Of a stretch of 31,679 nt of DNA, positions 18,397 to 27,458 are shown in pieces. The translations under genes were made by a program, and so were the position numbers. The notes under the pieces were generated by a model. It was given only the letters and a program-made list of their open reading frames with translations, did no database searches and had not been told where the DNA came from. Each line of letters begins with the position of its first letter. Positions within the stretch are counted from its first letter, which is position 1. This DNA comes from Candidatus Pelagibacter sp. (GTDB taxonomy: Bacteria > Pseudomonadota > Alphaproteobacteria > Pelagibacterales > Pelagibacteraceae): assembly GCA_028408795.1 (NCBI GenBank), contig JAOOLP010000009.1, positions 1 to 31,679 on the forward strand, read 5' to 3'.

Positions 18397-18917
18397 AAAA
18401 ATTAATATCAGTTGATGGTGTAGAAATTATTCAAAAGAATTTTCAACAGGTCTTAATTCGAGGAGATGGTAAAGAAAAGTTTAACCAAATAATTAACAAA
18501 GAAATATCTATCTTGCCTCCCCCTAAAAATTTAGAAATAGTAAAAAATAATAGTTATCTTTTTGCTAAAAATTCCTATGATCAATGGAGTTTAATATACT
18601 TAGAAGAGATAGATTACAACAATATACTAAAATTCATTTCAAATATTAATACTAATGATGAAATTCTCGCTTCAGACTACTCATATGGGCAAATTTATTT
18701 TGAAATTACAGGAAAAGAAAAAAATATGTTTTTAAATAAACTTACTAATTTTGATCTCCGTCCCAAAAAATTTCCAAAATTTACAATGGCACAAACATTG
18801 ATATCAAGAATTGACTGTCATATTTACAACCTTGATGAAAAATTTATAGTTACATGTAATAAATCTTATGAAAACTATTTTAAGGAAAGGTTTATTGATT
18901 TAGCTAATTTGCATTAA
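18393..18917 (+). CDS. soxG: Sarcosine oxidase gamma subunit
   Basis: This 174-residue protein overlaps soxA by 4 bp and is the last gene of the soxBDAG order. Gamma subunits are poorly conserved and distantly GcvT-like. The segments visible here that fit are ILASDYSYGQIYFEITGKEKNMFLNKLTNFDLRPKKFP and the MAQTLISRIDCHIYNLDEKFIVTCNKSYENYF end, matching the family pattern of D-x-S-x-x-x-x-x-I-x-G and hydrophobic -R-x-x-D. It structurally completes the complex next to SoxA. The 3' end overlaps the convergent transporter gene by 4 bp (TTAA at 18914-18917), with no terminator between them. Confidence 0.88.
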   Translation: MKKLISVDGVEIIQKNFQQVLIRGDGKEKFNQIINKEISILPPPKNLEIVKNNSYLFAKNSYDQWSLIYLEEIDYNNILKFISNINTNDEILASDYSYGQIYFEITGKEKNMFLNKLTNFDLRPKKFPKFTMAQTLISRIDCHIYNLDEKFIVTCNKSYENYFKERFIDLANLH

Positions 18918-19807
18918 ACATATCTTGATAGCAAAACTCTTTTAGCATTTAGACCGTAAAAAATTATCGCAGAAGTAATTATTCCTCCACCAATTAAAGT
19001 GTTTATACTAGGAACTTCATTTATACCGAAAATTGGTAGCCATACCCAAAAAATTCCACCCAATACTTCTGTAAGCGAGAGTAGAGTTAAATCAGTAGCG
19101 GGTAAATATTTTGATTTTGAAGAATATAAAATAAGTCCTGTACAGACTAAAAAACCGTGTAGAGCAGATAGTGATGAATTTTTAACGGAAATAAAAATAT
19201 TGCTGTCATAAAAAATCAACACCAATACTGCTACAACAGCGCAAAAGATTCCTGCTATAGAAACAGTTGTAAATTTAGGTGTTTGTTTTCTCCATCTTAA
19301 AGAAACAGTAAACCCTGCAAAACCTAAGGAAGATAACAGACCATTAATCAAACCAAACAATGATCCTTCCCCTTTACTATCTAAAGACATGAATATTATA
19401 CCTCCAGCAGCTACTATTATTGCTATCAGTGTTGTCTTTGAAATTTTTTCTTTAAGAAAAATGTATGCTAAAATTGCAGCTACAAATGGTTGAGTTGCAA
19501 GCATCATCATAGTTACTGCTGCAGTGGTAGTTGTGATAGATAGAATAAAGGATATATTTGCAACTCCAAGACTTACTCCGCCAATTAACCCGGACAAACC
19601 TATCTTATTATAGTTTTTTGTAAATTTGAAACCTTCAGCTAAAAATAAATAAATATTTAAGACTAAAAAAATTACTGAACCTCTAAAAAAAAGATATTGC
19701 CAAGGAATTAAATGGGCATCATCTATATATCTTACAACCAAAGGTCCAAAAGACCAGAATAGTCCTGCGATTAAAACAATTAGTATGGCTGAACTATTTT
19801 TTATCAT
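18914..19807 (-). CDS. EamA-type drug/metabolite transporter
   Basis: A polytopic protein of about ten helices in two EamA halves, 297 residues from the ATG at 19807. Signatures include AGLFWSFGPLVVRYIDD near the start, LFFRGSVIFLVLN, the first-half end ATQPFVAAILAYIFLKEKIS, and the C-terminal ATDLTLLSLTEVLGGIFWVWLPIFG. A TTG at 19846 would add 13 residues, but the ATG begins directly before the first helix and gives a 14-bp overlap with the upstream MFS gene. It is distinct from the plus-strand EamA gene at 9832. It lies at the end of the minus-strand run that begins with the dimethylglycine dehydrogenase-like gene, so it may be cotranscribed; the substrate is unknown. Confidence 0.88.
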   Translation of the reverse strand: MIKNSSAILIVLIAGLFWSFGPLVVRYIDDAHLIPWQYLFFRGSVIFLVLNIYLFLAEGFKFTKNYNKIGLSGLIGGVSLGVANISFILSITTTTAAVTMMMLATQPFVAAILAYIFLKEKISKTTLIAIIVAAGGIIFMSLDSKGEGSLFGLINGLLSSLGFAGFTVSLRWRKQTPKFTTVSIAGIFCAVVAVLVLIFYDSNIFISVKNSSLSALHGFLVCTGLILYSSKSKYLPATDLTLLSLTEVLGGIFWVWLPIFGINEVPSINTLIGGGIITSAIIFYGLNAKRVLLSRYV

Positions 19808-21116
19808 TTGAAGTATTGGATAGATCAACTCCTGTATCTGGGTCAAGTTCGATACCTAGGGGAGTAATATCTTTTGGCAATGGTGTAAAAGTTGACTCAG
19901 GATTTTCTTCATATTTCCTTTTATTTATTCTAAAAATTCCAAAAACAGTGATTACTATAAAAAAAATAAGAAGATGAACAAAGAATCCGTTAGGTCCAAA
20001 AATATTCATCAAAATTGAACATATAATAGGTCCAGCTATTGCTCCTAACCCAAATATCATATTCAAACCAGCTCCAGCTGCAACAAACTTTTCTTTAGGA
20101 ATATAATCATTAACAAGTGCAAGGTTTAAGGCAAATAGTGGTAGCGTCATTCCAGATAAAAGAATTATAAAAATGAACAATTTTGTTTTATCCATACTTG
20201 TTTCTGTTGAAAAATAATTAAATCTAAACATCTCTTCAACAAAAAGATTTTCAAAAGAAATTCCAGATGCCATAATTGAAAGAACAGCAAAAACAGAAGA
20301 TGCTATACAACATCCTATAATTACTATTCTTCTATCATAATTATCTGATAATGAACCTATAGGCCATTGAAAAAGTGCACCTGCAAGTGTAACTGCAAAC
20401 AGCAATATAGAAATTTCTAAAACAGATAGATTCATTGTTACAGCATAAACTGATAACATAGTGAACATTGCTGAAAATATGAAGCCCGAACAAAATGTTG
20501 AAAAACTTCCAAAAGGTGAAATTTTAAAAAGCTCCTTTATCTTTATTGAGCTAGTTTTTTTAAACGTAGGGGGTTTTCTTTTAGTAAGTAATATCGGAAC
20601 TAACGCCATAGAGAATAATAAAGAAATTAATATAAAAGGTTCGTAGTTTTTAGGACTACTTACATTTAACAATAGGTTTCCTAAAGCCATAGCAAAAAAA
20701 GTAACAAACATGTAAAGAGATAAAACTTTACCTCTTGTTTTATTAGTAGCTCTATCGTTTAACCAACTTTCAACAATTATAAGAATTCCGATCATGCTAA
20801 ATCCAGTTAAAAATCTTGCTAACGTCCAGATAATTGGATCTACAAAAACTACGTGAACTAAAGAACTTAAAGATGCCATCGAAGCAAAAGCTGCAAACAC
20901 TCTTATATGGCCTACTTTGCTTACAAGATTTGGGATGATATTAGCACCAATGAAATATCCAATAAAATAACCAGACATCATCGTACCCGTTGCAATAAAA
21001 TTAAAATTTTCTAATACAGCTCTAATCCCCAAAAGGTTTCCCTGAAAACCATGAGAGAGCATGATTACTGCAAACCCTGTAAATAGAGCCCAAGAATTTT
21101 TTATAATTTTGTACAT
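19794..21116 (-). CDS. Major facilitator superfamily transporter
   Basis: The product is a 440-residue, 12-helix MFS carrier. It resembles the YcaD-like branch: SHGFQGNLLGIRA in helix 1, the MSGYFIGYFIGANIIPNLVSKVGHIRVFA loop 2-3 region, ARFLTGFSMIGILIIVESWLNDRATNKTRGKVLSLYM in helices 4-5, and a second A-motif-like LFQWPIGSLSDNYDRRIVI. The C-terminal 30 residues are polar and probably cytoplasmic. It follows the ETF-quinone oxidoreductase gene by 46 bp, within which a hairpin ends one base before its ATG. The downstream EamA gene overlaps its end by 14 bp. Substrate unknown; a methylated amine is a guess from context. Confidence 0.9.
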   Translation of the reverse strand: MYKIIKNSWALFTGFAVIMLSHGFQGNLLGIRAVLENFNFIATGTMMSGYFIGYFIGANIIPNLVSKVGHIRVFAAFASMASLSSLVHVVFVDPIIWTLARFLTGFSMIGILIIVESWLNDRATNKTRGKVLSLYMFVTFFAMALGNLLLNVSSPKNYEPFILISLLFSMALVPILLTKRKPPTFKKTSSIKIKELFKISPFGSFSTFCSGFIFSAMFTMLSVYAVTMNLSVLEISILLFAVTLAGALFQWPIGSLSDNYDRRIVIIGCCIASSVFAVLSIMASGISFENLFVEEMFRFNYFSTETSMDKTKLFIFIILLSGMTLPLFALNLALVNDYIPKEKFVAAGAGLNMIFGLGAIAGPIICSILMNIFGPNGFFVHLLIFFIVITVFGIFRINKRKYEENPESTFTPLPKDITPLGIELDPDTGVDLSNTSNDKK

Positions 21117-21117
21117 G

Positions 21118-21142
21118 GTGGAAAGCCATTATGCTTTCTCAC
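21118..21142 (-). other. Hairpin ending one base before the MFS start codon
   Basis: On the minus strand GTG plus GAAAGC pairs with GCTTTC plus CAC. The core is a 6-bp stem (21138-21133 with 21126-21121) around the loop ATAATG, extended by GTG/CAC (21142-21140 with 21120-21118) across one bulged base. It lies between the ETF-QO stop and the MFS ATG at 21116. No T-tract follows, so it is not a standard terminator; it may affect MFS translation or the 3' end of the etf transcript. Confidence 0.4.
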
Positions 21143-21162
21143 AGACAAAAGCAATAGTCTTT

Positions 21163-22770
21163 TTACATGTTTCCGTATTTAGGACCGCCGCCACCTTCGG
21201 GTGCAACCCAAGTGATATTTTGAGAGGGTTCTTTTATATCACAGGTCTTACAATGGATACAATTTTGAGAGTTTATGACAAATTTTTCTTTTTGAACTTC
21301 GTACACTCCTACTGGACAGTATCTTTGAGCCGGTTCATCGTACTTTTTTAAAGTGTAATTAATCGGTAGATTAGGATCTTTTAACCTTAAATGGACAGGT
21401 TGGTTTTCAGCATGATTAGTCCCTGTTAAATAAACAGAACTAGTTTTATCGAATGTGAGCTTACCATCAGGTTTTGGATATTCAATTTTAGGCATTTGGC
21501 TAGCTGGTTTTAAAGCTTCGTGATCTGCATGTTTGTGTTTTAATGTAAAAGGCAGTCTTCCTCTAAACAAAATTTGATCTATACCAGTAAAGATTATTCC
21601 AAGGATTAAACCCCAACTAAAACTTGGCTTAACGTTTCTTGCAGAATATAATTCTTTATAAGCCCAGCTTTCTTTAAATTTTTTTTCATAAATTGAAAGA
21701 TCAGCTTTATTTTTAATATTTTCAACTATAGATTCTGCAGCTACCAATCCACTTTTCATAGCAGTGTGAGAGCCTTTTATTTTTGGCATATTTAAAGTTC
21801 CAGCATCACATCCAATTAATAATGCACCGGGCATATGCATCTTAGGTAAACTTTGTATCCCACCTTCAATTAACGCTCTAGCTCCAAAGGAAATTCTTTT
21901 ACCGCCTTCAAACATTTTTCTTATTGAAGGATGCGTTTTAAATCTTTGAAACTCATCAAAAGGAGAAAGGTAAGGATTTTGATAATCTAAACCAATTACA
22001 TAGCCAAGATATATTTGTCTATTTTCAGCATGATAAATGAAACTTCCACCATAAGTTTTGCTATCAAGCGGCCAACCAGCTGTATGCATGACTAAACCTT
22101 CTTGATGTTGTTGTTCATTAACTTCCCAAATCTCTTTAAGTCCAATACCATATTGTTGGGGACTTTTTCCTTCATCTAAGTTAAATTTTTTAATCAATTG
22201 TTTACCCAAATGACCTCTGCATCCCTCAGAAAAAACTGTTACTTTTGCATGTAACTCCATTCCTTCTTGGTATGTATCTTTTTTATTACCATCTTTATCT
22301 AAACCCATATCTAAAGTAGCTACACCTTTTACTGATCCATCATCATTATAAAGAACTTCACTAGCAGGAAAGCCTGGAAATATTTCAACTCCCAATTTTT
22401 CTGCCTGTTCAGCTAACCAACGACAAAGATTAGCAAGGCTAATGATATAATTCTTATGATTTTTTTGTACTGCTGGCAAAAGCCAAGTTGGCCAACTTAA
22501 AGAGGAATTTTTTCCCAAAAATAAGAATTTTTCTTTTGAAACTTTTGTTTTTACTGGTGCACCTTCATTTCTCCAATTAGGTAATAACTCATCAAGAGCT
22601 TTTGTTTCAAATACATTACCACTTAAAATGTGAGCTCCGACTTCAGCACCTTTTTCAAGAATACAAACATTTAAATCAGGATCGAGCTGTTTAAGTTTTA
22701 TTGCTGTAGTTAAACCTGCTGGTCCTGCGCCAACAATAACCACATCATATTCCATTGCTTCTCTAGCCAT
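21163..22770 (-). CDS. Electron transfer flavoprotein-ubiquinone oxidoreductase
   Basis: ETF-QO carries electrons from reduced ETF into the quinone pool at the inner membrane. The 535-residue protein has the N-terminal FAD loop YDVVIVGAGPAGLTTAIKLKQ with GAEVGAHILSGNVFE, the quinone/FAD segment GCDAGTLNMPKIKGSHTAMKSG, and a C-terminal ferredoxin-like part whose four cysteines (C485, C504, C507, C510) bind a 4Fe-4S cluster. The end, ITWVAPEGGGGPKYGNM, is typical. Length is normal. It lies 21 bp after etfA in the same run as etfB and the flavoprotein dehydrogenase that would feed ETF, giving a complete path from substrate to quinone. The usual gene name varies by genome (etfD, fixC-like), so I leave the symbol open. 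Confidence 0.96.
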   Translation of the reverse strand: MAREAMEYDVVIVGAGPAGLTTAIKLKQLDPDLNVCILEKGAEVGAHILSGNVFETKALDELLPNWRNEGAPVKTKVSKEKFLFLGKNSSLSWPTWLLPAVQKNHKNYIISLANLCRWLAEQAEKLGVEIFPGFPASEVLYNDDGSVKGVATLDMGLDKDGNKKDTYQEGMELHAKVTVFSEGCRGHLGKQLIKKFNLDEGKSPQQYGIGLKEIWEVNEQQHQEGLVMHTAGWPLDSKTYGGSFIYHAENRQIYLGYVIGLDYQNPYLSPFDEFQRFKTHPSIRKMFEGGKRISFGARALIEGGIQSLPKMHMPGALLIGCDAGTLNMPKIKGSHTAMKSGLVAAESIVENIKNKADLSIYEKKFKESWAYKELYSARNVKPSFSWGLILGIIFTGIDQILFRGRLPFTLKHKHADHEALKPASQMPKIEYPKPDGKLTFDKTSSVYLTGTNHAENQPVHLRLKDPNLPINYTLKKYDEPAQRYCPVGVYEVQKEKFVINSQNCIHCKTCDIKEPSQNITWVAPEGGGGPKYGNM

Positions 22771-22791
22771 GAAATTACTATATCAAACTAA

Positions 22792-23745
22792 TTATTTTTG
22801 GATAGTATTCAGTTTGTTTAACTCTGCTAAAAATTCCGGTAGAGCTTTAAATAAATCTGCTTCTAAACCATAGTCTGCAACACTAAAAATCGGTGCTTCT
22901 CCATCCTTATTAATTGCGACAATTATTTTACTCTCTTTCATACCAGCTAAATGTTGAATCGCCCCTGAGATACCAACTGCGATATATAAATCAGGAACAA
23001 CTACTTTTCCAGTTTGACCAACTTGATGGTCGTTACTTATATAGCCAGCATCAACAGCAGCTCTTGATGCTCCAACTGCTGCATTTAGCTTGTCAGCAAT
23101 ATCATTTATTAATTTAAAATTTTCTCCACTTTCTAATCCTCGTCCTCCTGACACAACTACTCTTGCAGTTCCAAGCTCTGGTCTTTCTGATTTAGTTTCT
23201 TCCCTTTTAATAAATTTAGAGCTGTTAGGAATATCTACCGCTTCAACTTTTTCAATAGGAGCTGAGCCACCTGATTTTTCTGCAGCATCGAAAGAAGTTG
23301 GTCTTATAGTTATACATCTTTTTTTATCGTTACTTTTTACCGTTGCAAAAGCATTTCCTGCATAGATAGGTCTAACAAAAGTATCTGGCCCATTTACTTT
23401 AATTATGTCGCTCACTTGAGACACATCTAATGCAGCCGCTACTCTTGGCATAAAATTTTTTCCAAACGTATTTGCAGATGCAACAATGTGATCATATTTT
23501 TCTGAAACTTTTGTAACCAATGGAGCTAGGTTTTCTGGTAAGTAATTTTTATAGTTTGGAGAGTCACATACTAAGACTTTTTTAACTAAAGGGACACTTG
23601 CTGCTTCTTTTGAAACGTCATCACAACTTGTTCCTGCAACTAATATATGAACATCACCATCTATTTTAGATGCAGCAGTTATTGCATTAAGCGTGAATGG
23701 CTTTAAATTTTTATTATCGTGCTCTGCTATTAATAATACTGCCAT
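22792..23745 (-). CDS. etfA: Electron transfer flavoprotein alpha subunit
   Basis: This 317-residue subunit carries the FAD of the ETF heterodimer. The C-terminal FAD domain has the ETF-alpha signature: [64 protein letters not shown], then [25 protein letters not shown]. The N-terminal half is the variable domain shared with ETF beta. Its ATG overlaps the etfB stop by one base (TAATG), so the two subunits are probably made in coupled fashion. It accepts electrons from the neighbouring dehydrogenase and hands them to ETF-QO. Confidence 0.97.
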   Translation of the reverse strand: MAVLLIAEHDNKNLKPFTLNAITAASKIDGDVHILVAGTSCDDVSKEAASVPLVKKVLVCDSPNYKNYLPENLAPLVTKVSEKYDHIVASANTFGKNFMPRVAAALDVSQVSDIIKVNGPDTFVRPIYAGNAFATVKSNDKKRCITIRPTSFDAAEKSGGSAPIEKVEAVDIPNSSKFIKREETKSERPELGTARVVVSGGRGLESGENFKLINDIADKLNAAVGASRAAVDAGYISNDHQVGQTGKVVVPDLYIAVGISGAIQHLAGMKESKIIVAINKDGEAPIFSVADYGLEADLFKALPEFLAELNKLNTIQK

Positions 23746-24494
23746 TATATAACTTTAGCCTCATTCTTAAGTTTACTTACTAATTCTGCAACGTTAGCAA
23801 CTTTAATACCAGCTTTTCTTTTTGGAGGTTCTTCTACTTTTAACTGTTGTATTCTGTTTGTTAAATCTACACCTAAATCTTTGGCATTTAATTGTTCCAT
23901 AGGTTTTTTCTTTGCTTTCATTATATTAGGCAACGAAGCAAATCTAGGTTCATTTAACCTTAAGTCACATGTAACAACTGCTGGTAAATTAACTTCAACT
24001 GTTTCGAGGCCTTCATCGATTTCTCTAATAATTTCTATAGATTTATCTTTAAGATTTACTTTAGAAGTAAAGGTTGCCTGAGGCCAATTAAGCATTGCTG
24101 CTAACATTTGACCAGTTTGATTACAGTCATCGTCGATTGCTTGTTTACCTAAAAAAACCATGTCAGGTTTTTCTTTTTCAACAATTTTTTTCAAAATTTT
24201 TGCAATTCCTAAAGGCTCAATATAGCTATCAGCTTTAACATGAATTCCTTTATCGGCACCTACCGCAAGAGCTTTTCTAATTGTTTCTTGTACTTTGTCT
24301 TCTCCAATTGAAATAGCAACGACTTCTTTTACTTTGCCTGACTCTTTTAGTTTTACCGACTCTTCTACAGCGTTATCATCAGGCGGATTGGTTGACATTT
24401 TGACATTATCAGTATGAACCCCAGTTCCGTCCTCCTTAACTCTAATCTGTACGTTGTAATCAATAACTCTTTTTACTGCTACTAAGATTTTCAT
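23745..24494 (-). CDS. etfB: Electron transfer flavoprotein beta subunit
   Basis: The protein has 249 residues, the normal ETF-beta length. Clear family segments are [19 protein letters not shown] at the start, [62 protein letters not shown], and the signature [33 protein letters not shown] that includes the substrate-recognition loop. It binds AMP and forms the dimer with EtfA. The start codon lies directly after the stop of the preceding dehydrogenase gene (stop 24497-24495, start 24494), with no gap, which strongly suggests that this ETF serves that dehydrogenase. Confidence 0.97.
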   Translation of the reverse strand: MKILVAVKRVIDYNVQIRVKEDGTGVHTDNVKMSTNPPDDNAVEESVKLKESGKVKEVVAISIGEDKVQETIRKALAVGADKGIHVKADSYIEPLGIAKILKKIVEKEKPDMVFLGKQAIDDDCNQTGQMLAAMLNWPQATFTSKVNLKDKSIEIIREIDEGLETVEVNLPAVVTCDLRLNEPRFASLPNIMKAKKKPMEQLNAKDLGVDLTNRIQQLKVEEPPKRKAGIKVANVAELVSKLKNEAKVI

Positions 24495-26927
24495 TTATGC
24501 TCTAAGTAATTTGTTATCAGCGTCATAGGGTGAGTCTTCAACAATTGAAGCCTCATGCATTTTACCAAGGATATCAATTTTTAACTTTTGACCTACCTTA
24601 GCTAATTCTGGTTTTACCATTCCAAGTGCAATAGATTTATTTAATCTAAATCCAAAATCTCCACTTGTAGCTCTTCCTACAACTGATCCATTGTCATAAA
24701 TTGGATTGTTACCCAACACATCTGCATCTGTAACCCCGTGAATTTCCATAGTTACCAATTTATTTGAAAAACCTTTGGCTCTCCACTTGTCTAATGCCGC
24801 ACGACCAATAAAGTCTCCCTTGTTAGGATGAATAAATCTATCTAAACCAGACTCATAAGGAGAATACTCAATTGACAGTTCAGTTCCAACAAGTTTATAA
24901 GATTTTTCAACTCTTAAACTATTCATCGCCCTAATACCATATGGCTTTAAACCAAATTCTTTACCGGCTTTCATTAATTGATCAAATATATGATTTTGAT
25001 ATTCGATTGGATGATGTAGTTCCCAGCCTAACTCACCTACAAAATTTACTCTCATTGCACTACATGGGGCTAGACCAATATTAACGTTTTGAGCACTTAA
25101 CCATTTAAATCTTTCATTGGAAAAATCTGATCTTGAAACTTTTTGCATCAATTGTCTTGCTTTAGGTCCAGAAACAACTAATACCCCCATGCTATTAGTT
25201 AAATTTTCATATTGAACTGTACCATCTTTAGGCATCCATTTATGTATCCAATCATGATCAAGTCTTTGGTATGCACCAGCAGAAACAAGATAAAAACTAT
25301 CTTCAGCCTCTCTCATAATTGTAAATTCTGAATGAACTCCACCTTTAGTGTTTAATGCGTGACAAAGATTAATTCGTCCAATTTTTTTTGGTAATTTATT
25401 AGCTACTAATTTGTCTAAAAATTCTTCAGCACCTGGGCCTTTTATTCTACATTTTCCAAAGGCTGTCATATCTAATAAGCCAACATTTTCTCTGACATTT
25501 TTACATTCGCGTTCAACATTTTTAAACCATTTGGATCTTCTAAATGACCAATCATCTTCTTGTTTTTCTCCATCTTCAGCAAAAAAATTAGCTCTTTCCC
25601 AACCAAATTTTTGACCAAACACTGCTCCTAAATTTTTCAATCTTTCATAACAAGGAGCCTGTCTTAACGGTCTTCCAGCTTCCCTTTCTTCATCTGGGTA
25701 ATGAATTGTAAATACGTTAGCATAAGCTTCTTCATTTTTTTCTTTTAGATAGGACTTGGTAACATATGCTCCGTATCTTCTTGGCTCAACTCCAAGCATA
25801 TCAATAGTTGGCTCACCATCAACTATCCATTCAGCTAATTGCCAACCTGCACCACCTGCAGCTGTTATACCAAAACTGTGTCCCTCATTGATCCAAAAGT
25901 TTTTAAGTCCCCAAGCAGGACCGACAATTGGATTACCATCAGGTGTATATGCAATAGCTCCATTATAAACTTTTTTTACTCCAACTTCTCCAAAAGCTGG
26001 AACTCTTTTAATTGCACCTTCAATATGAGGAGCTAAACGATCTAAATCTTCTTGAAATAATTCATACTCACTATCTTTTGATGGTCCATCAACATAACAA
26101 CATGGCGCTCCTTTTTCATAAGGACCTAAGAGCAACCCACCAGCTTCTTCACGCATATACCAAGAATTATCACTATCTCTTAAAACACCCATCTCTGGTT
26201 TACCTTCTTTTTTTCTTTTTTGTATTTCCGGATGTGGTTCCGTGACAATATATTGGTGTTCAACTGGCATGACAGGAATTTCTAATCCAACCATACGACC
26301 TGTTTGTCTAGCAAAGTTACCACTGCAAGAAACTACATGTTCACAAACGATGTCACCCTTATTAGTTTGAACAACCCAACCATCTTTGGTTTGTTTAATA
26401 CCTGTGACTGATGTGTTTCTGTAAATTTCTGCACCTCTATTTCTGGCTCCTGTTGCCATAGCTTGAGTTAAATCAGCTGGCTGTATATATCCATCTTCAG
26501 GATGTTGAATGGCACCTACTAATCCTTCGATATTACATAATGGCCAAATTTCTTTTACTTGTTCAGGTTTTAAAAATTTAACATCAACACCAATAGTTTT
26601 TGCTACTCCAGCATACTGATGATATTCATCCATTCTATCTTGAGTTTGTGCTAAACGGATATTTGAGACCACGCTAAATCCTACGTTCTTACCAGTTTCT
26701 TTTTCTAAAGATTTATAAAGTTGCACTGCATACCTATGAAGCTGTCCAACGGAGTAACTCATATTAAATAAAGGTAGTAATCCTGCAGCATGCCAAGTAG
26801 AACCAGAGGTTAATTCTTTTCTCTCTACTAACACAACATCTGACCAACCTTTTTTAGCTAAATGATAGAGAACACTTACACCAACTACACCACCACCGAT
26901 TACAACCACTTTAGTTTTTGATTTCAT
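24495..26927 (-). CDS. Dimethylglycine/sarcosine dehydrogenase-like flavoprotein
   Basis: This 810-residue protein is a fused FAD oxidoreductase and GcvT-like folate protein. Residues about 5-370 are the DAO-type FAD domain, with the loop VVVIGGGVVGVSVLYHLAKKG and the GSTWHAAGL motif whose H46 is the expected covalent FAD site of dimethylglycine and sarcosine dehydrogenases. From about 420 onward come the aminomethyltransferase domains: VGLLDMTAFGKCRIKGPGAEEFLDKL, SGPKARQLMQKVS, FVGELGWELHHP, RVEKSYKLVGTELS and the C-terminal barrel. It oxidatively demethylates N-methylglycines to methylene-folate, giving electrons to ETF, whose genes follow without a gap. Dimethylglycine versus sarcosine cannot be settled; sarcosine already has SoxBDAG nearby, which favours dimethylglycine. 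Confidence 0.9.
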   Translation of the reverse strand: MKSKTKVVVIGGGVVGVSVLYHLAKKGWSDVVLVERKELTSGSTWHAAGLLPLFNMSYSVGQLHRYAVQLYKSLEKETGKNVGFSVVSNIRLAQTQDRMDEYHQYAGVAKTIGVDVKFLKPEQVKEIWPLCNIEGLVGAIQHPEDGYIQPADLTQAMATGARNRGAEIYRNTSVTGIKQTKDGWVVQTNKGDIVCEHVVSCSGNFARQTGRMVGLEIPVMPVEHQYIVTEPHPEIQKRKKEGKPEMGVLRDSDNSWYMREEAGGLLLGPYEKGAPCCYVDGPSKDSEYELFQEDLDRLAPHIEGAIKRVPAFGEVGVKKVYNGAIAYTPDGNPIVGPAWGLKNFWINEGHSFGITAAGGAGWQLAEWIVDGEPTIDMLGVEPRRYGAYVTKSYLKEKNEEAYANVFTIHYPDEEREAGRPLRQAPCYERLKNLGAVFGQKFGWERANFFAEDGEKQEDDWSFRRSKWFKNVERECKNVRENVGLLDMTAFGKCRIKGPGAEEFLDKLVANKLPKKIGRINLCHALNTKGGVHSEFTIMREAEDSFYLVSAGAYQRLDHDWIHKWMPKDGTVQYENLTNSMGVLVVSGPKARQLMQKVSRSDFSNERFKWLSAQNVNIGLAPCSAMRVNFVGELGWELHHPIEYQNHIFDQLMKAGKEFGLKPYGIRAMNSLRVEKSYKLVGTELSIEYSPYESGLDRFIHPNKGDFIGRAALDKWRAKGFSNKLVTMEIHGVTDADVLGNNPIYDNGSVVGRATSGDFGFRLNKSIALGMVKPELAKVGQKLKIDILGKMHEASIVEDSPYDADNKLLRA

Positions 26928-27002
26928 AGATTATTTATTTCTAATAGAAGGAAATGATACTTCAAGATAATTCAACTTGTAAATAGTGGAAAAGATGAGA
27001 TT

Positions 27003-27395
27003 TTAACCGAAAGTTTTGAGCTCTAAAACGTTTCCGTTAGGATCTTCAATAAAAAATGTGTTTTGCTCAAATTCTGTGCCTTTAAATCTTGTATAGGGCT
27101 TATCGATATAGCTAATTTTTTTTGTCTCTAAATTTGATTTAATTTTGTCGAAAATCTTTTTTTCTAAATGAACACCAAAATGTGGAACAGGCACATTGCC
27201 CATATCTACATCATGTCTTTCTCTAGGCAGTTTCATTTTAGTTTGATGAAGTGTTAATTCATTACCCCAAAAATCTATATCAACCCACTTACCTTTTTCT
27301 CTGTTCCCAGTTTTACACCCTAATACCTCGGTATAAAATTTTTCAGCTGTTTCTATATCTCCAGCAGGTAGTGCTAAATGAAATGAATTGCTCAT
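27003..27395 (-). CDS. Glyoxalase/VOC-fold protein
   Basis: A 130-residue single-domain protein of the vicinal oxygen chelate fold: two beta-alpha-beta-beta-beta units. The first is [26 protein letters not shown], the second ends in [19 protein letters not shown]. Candidate metal ligands at the usual positions are H6, a His in VPHFGVHLE and E125 in VLELK. The family covers glyoxalase I, dioxygenases and resistance proteins, so the reaction cannot be named. It lies 75 bp upstream of the dimethylglycine dehydrogenase-like gene on the same strand and might share its transcription. Its ATG abuts a CATATG palindrome, and a likely promoter close by implies a very short leader. Confidence 0.8.
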   Translation of the reverse strand: MSNSFHLALPAGDIETAEKFYTEVLGCKTGNREKGKWVDIDFWGNELTLHQTKMKLPRERHDVDMGNVPVPHFGVHLEKKIFDKIKSNLETKKISYIDKPYTRFKGTEFEQNTFFIEDPNGNVLELKTFG

Positions 27396-27404
27396 ATGCG
27401 TTTT

Positions 27405-27432
27405 TTTATATTTAATTCTTTAAATTTTTCAA
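27405..27432 (-). promoter_or_regulatory. Candidate promoter of the VOC-fold gene
   Basis: On the minus strand TTGAAA (27432-27427), a 16-nt spacer and TATAAA (27410-27405) lie so close to the ATG at 27395 that the transcript would have a leader of only about 0-5 nt. The gap is AT-rich, so chance matches are likely; this one is supported by its spacing. Confidence 0.4.
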
Positions 27433-27448
27433 GTAGGCATTATATAAT
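27420..27448 (+). promoter_or_regulatory. Candidate promoter of cysE
   Basis: A perfect -10 box TATAAT (27443-27448) lies 10 nt before the cysE ATG at 27459. The -35 at 27420-27425 (TTAAAT, 17-nt spacer) is weak. The predicted start point near 27455 leaves a leader of about 4 nt, and no Shine-Dalgarno is present, so leaderless translation is possible. It overlaps the opposing VOC promoter. Confidence 0.4.
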
Positions 27449-27458
27449 ATTTAAGTTT

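Noticed and set aside
19808..19846. TTG start giving 13 more residues on the minus-strand EamA transporter
   Set aside because: The extension lies inside the MFS gene and adds a non-conserved polar stretch; the ATG at 19807 begins just before helix 1.
23090..26245. Several plus-strand open frames of 60-90 codons across the etf and dehydrogenase genes
   Set aside because: They lie opposite strongly conserved coding sequence, and their products are low-complexity without family features.
27396..27458. ATG adding 21 residues to CysE
   Set aside because: It sits on the start codon of the opposing VOC gene, the added residues are not family-like, and the ATG at 27459 gives the known CysE N-terminus.
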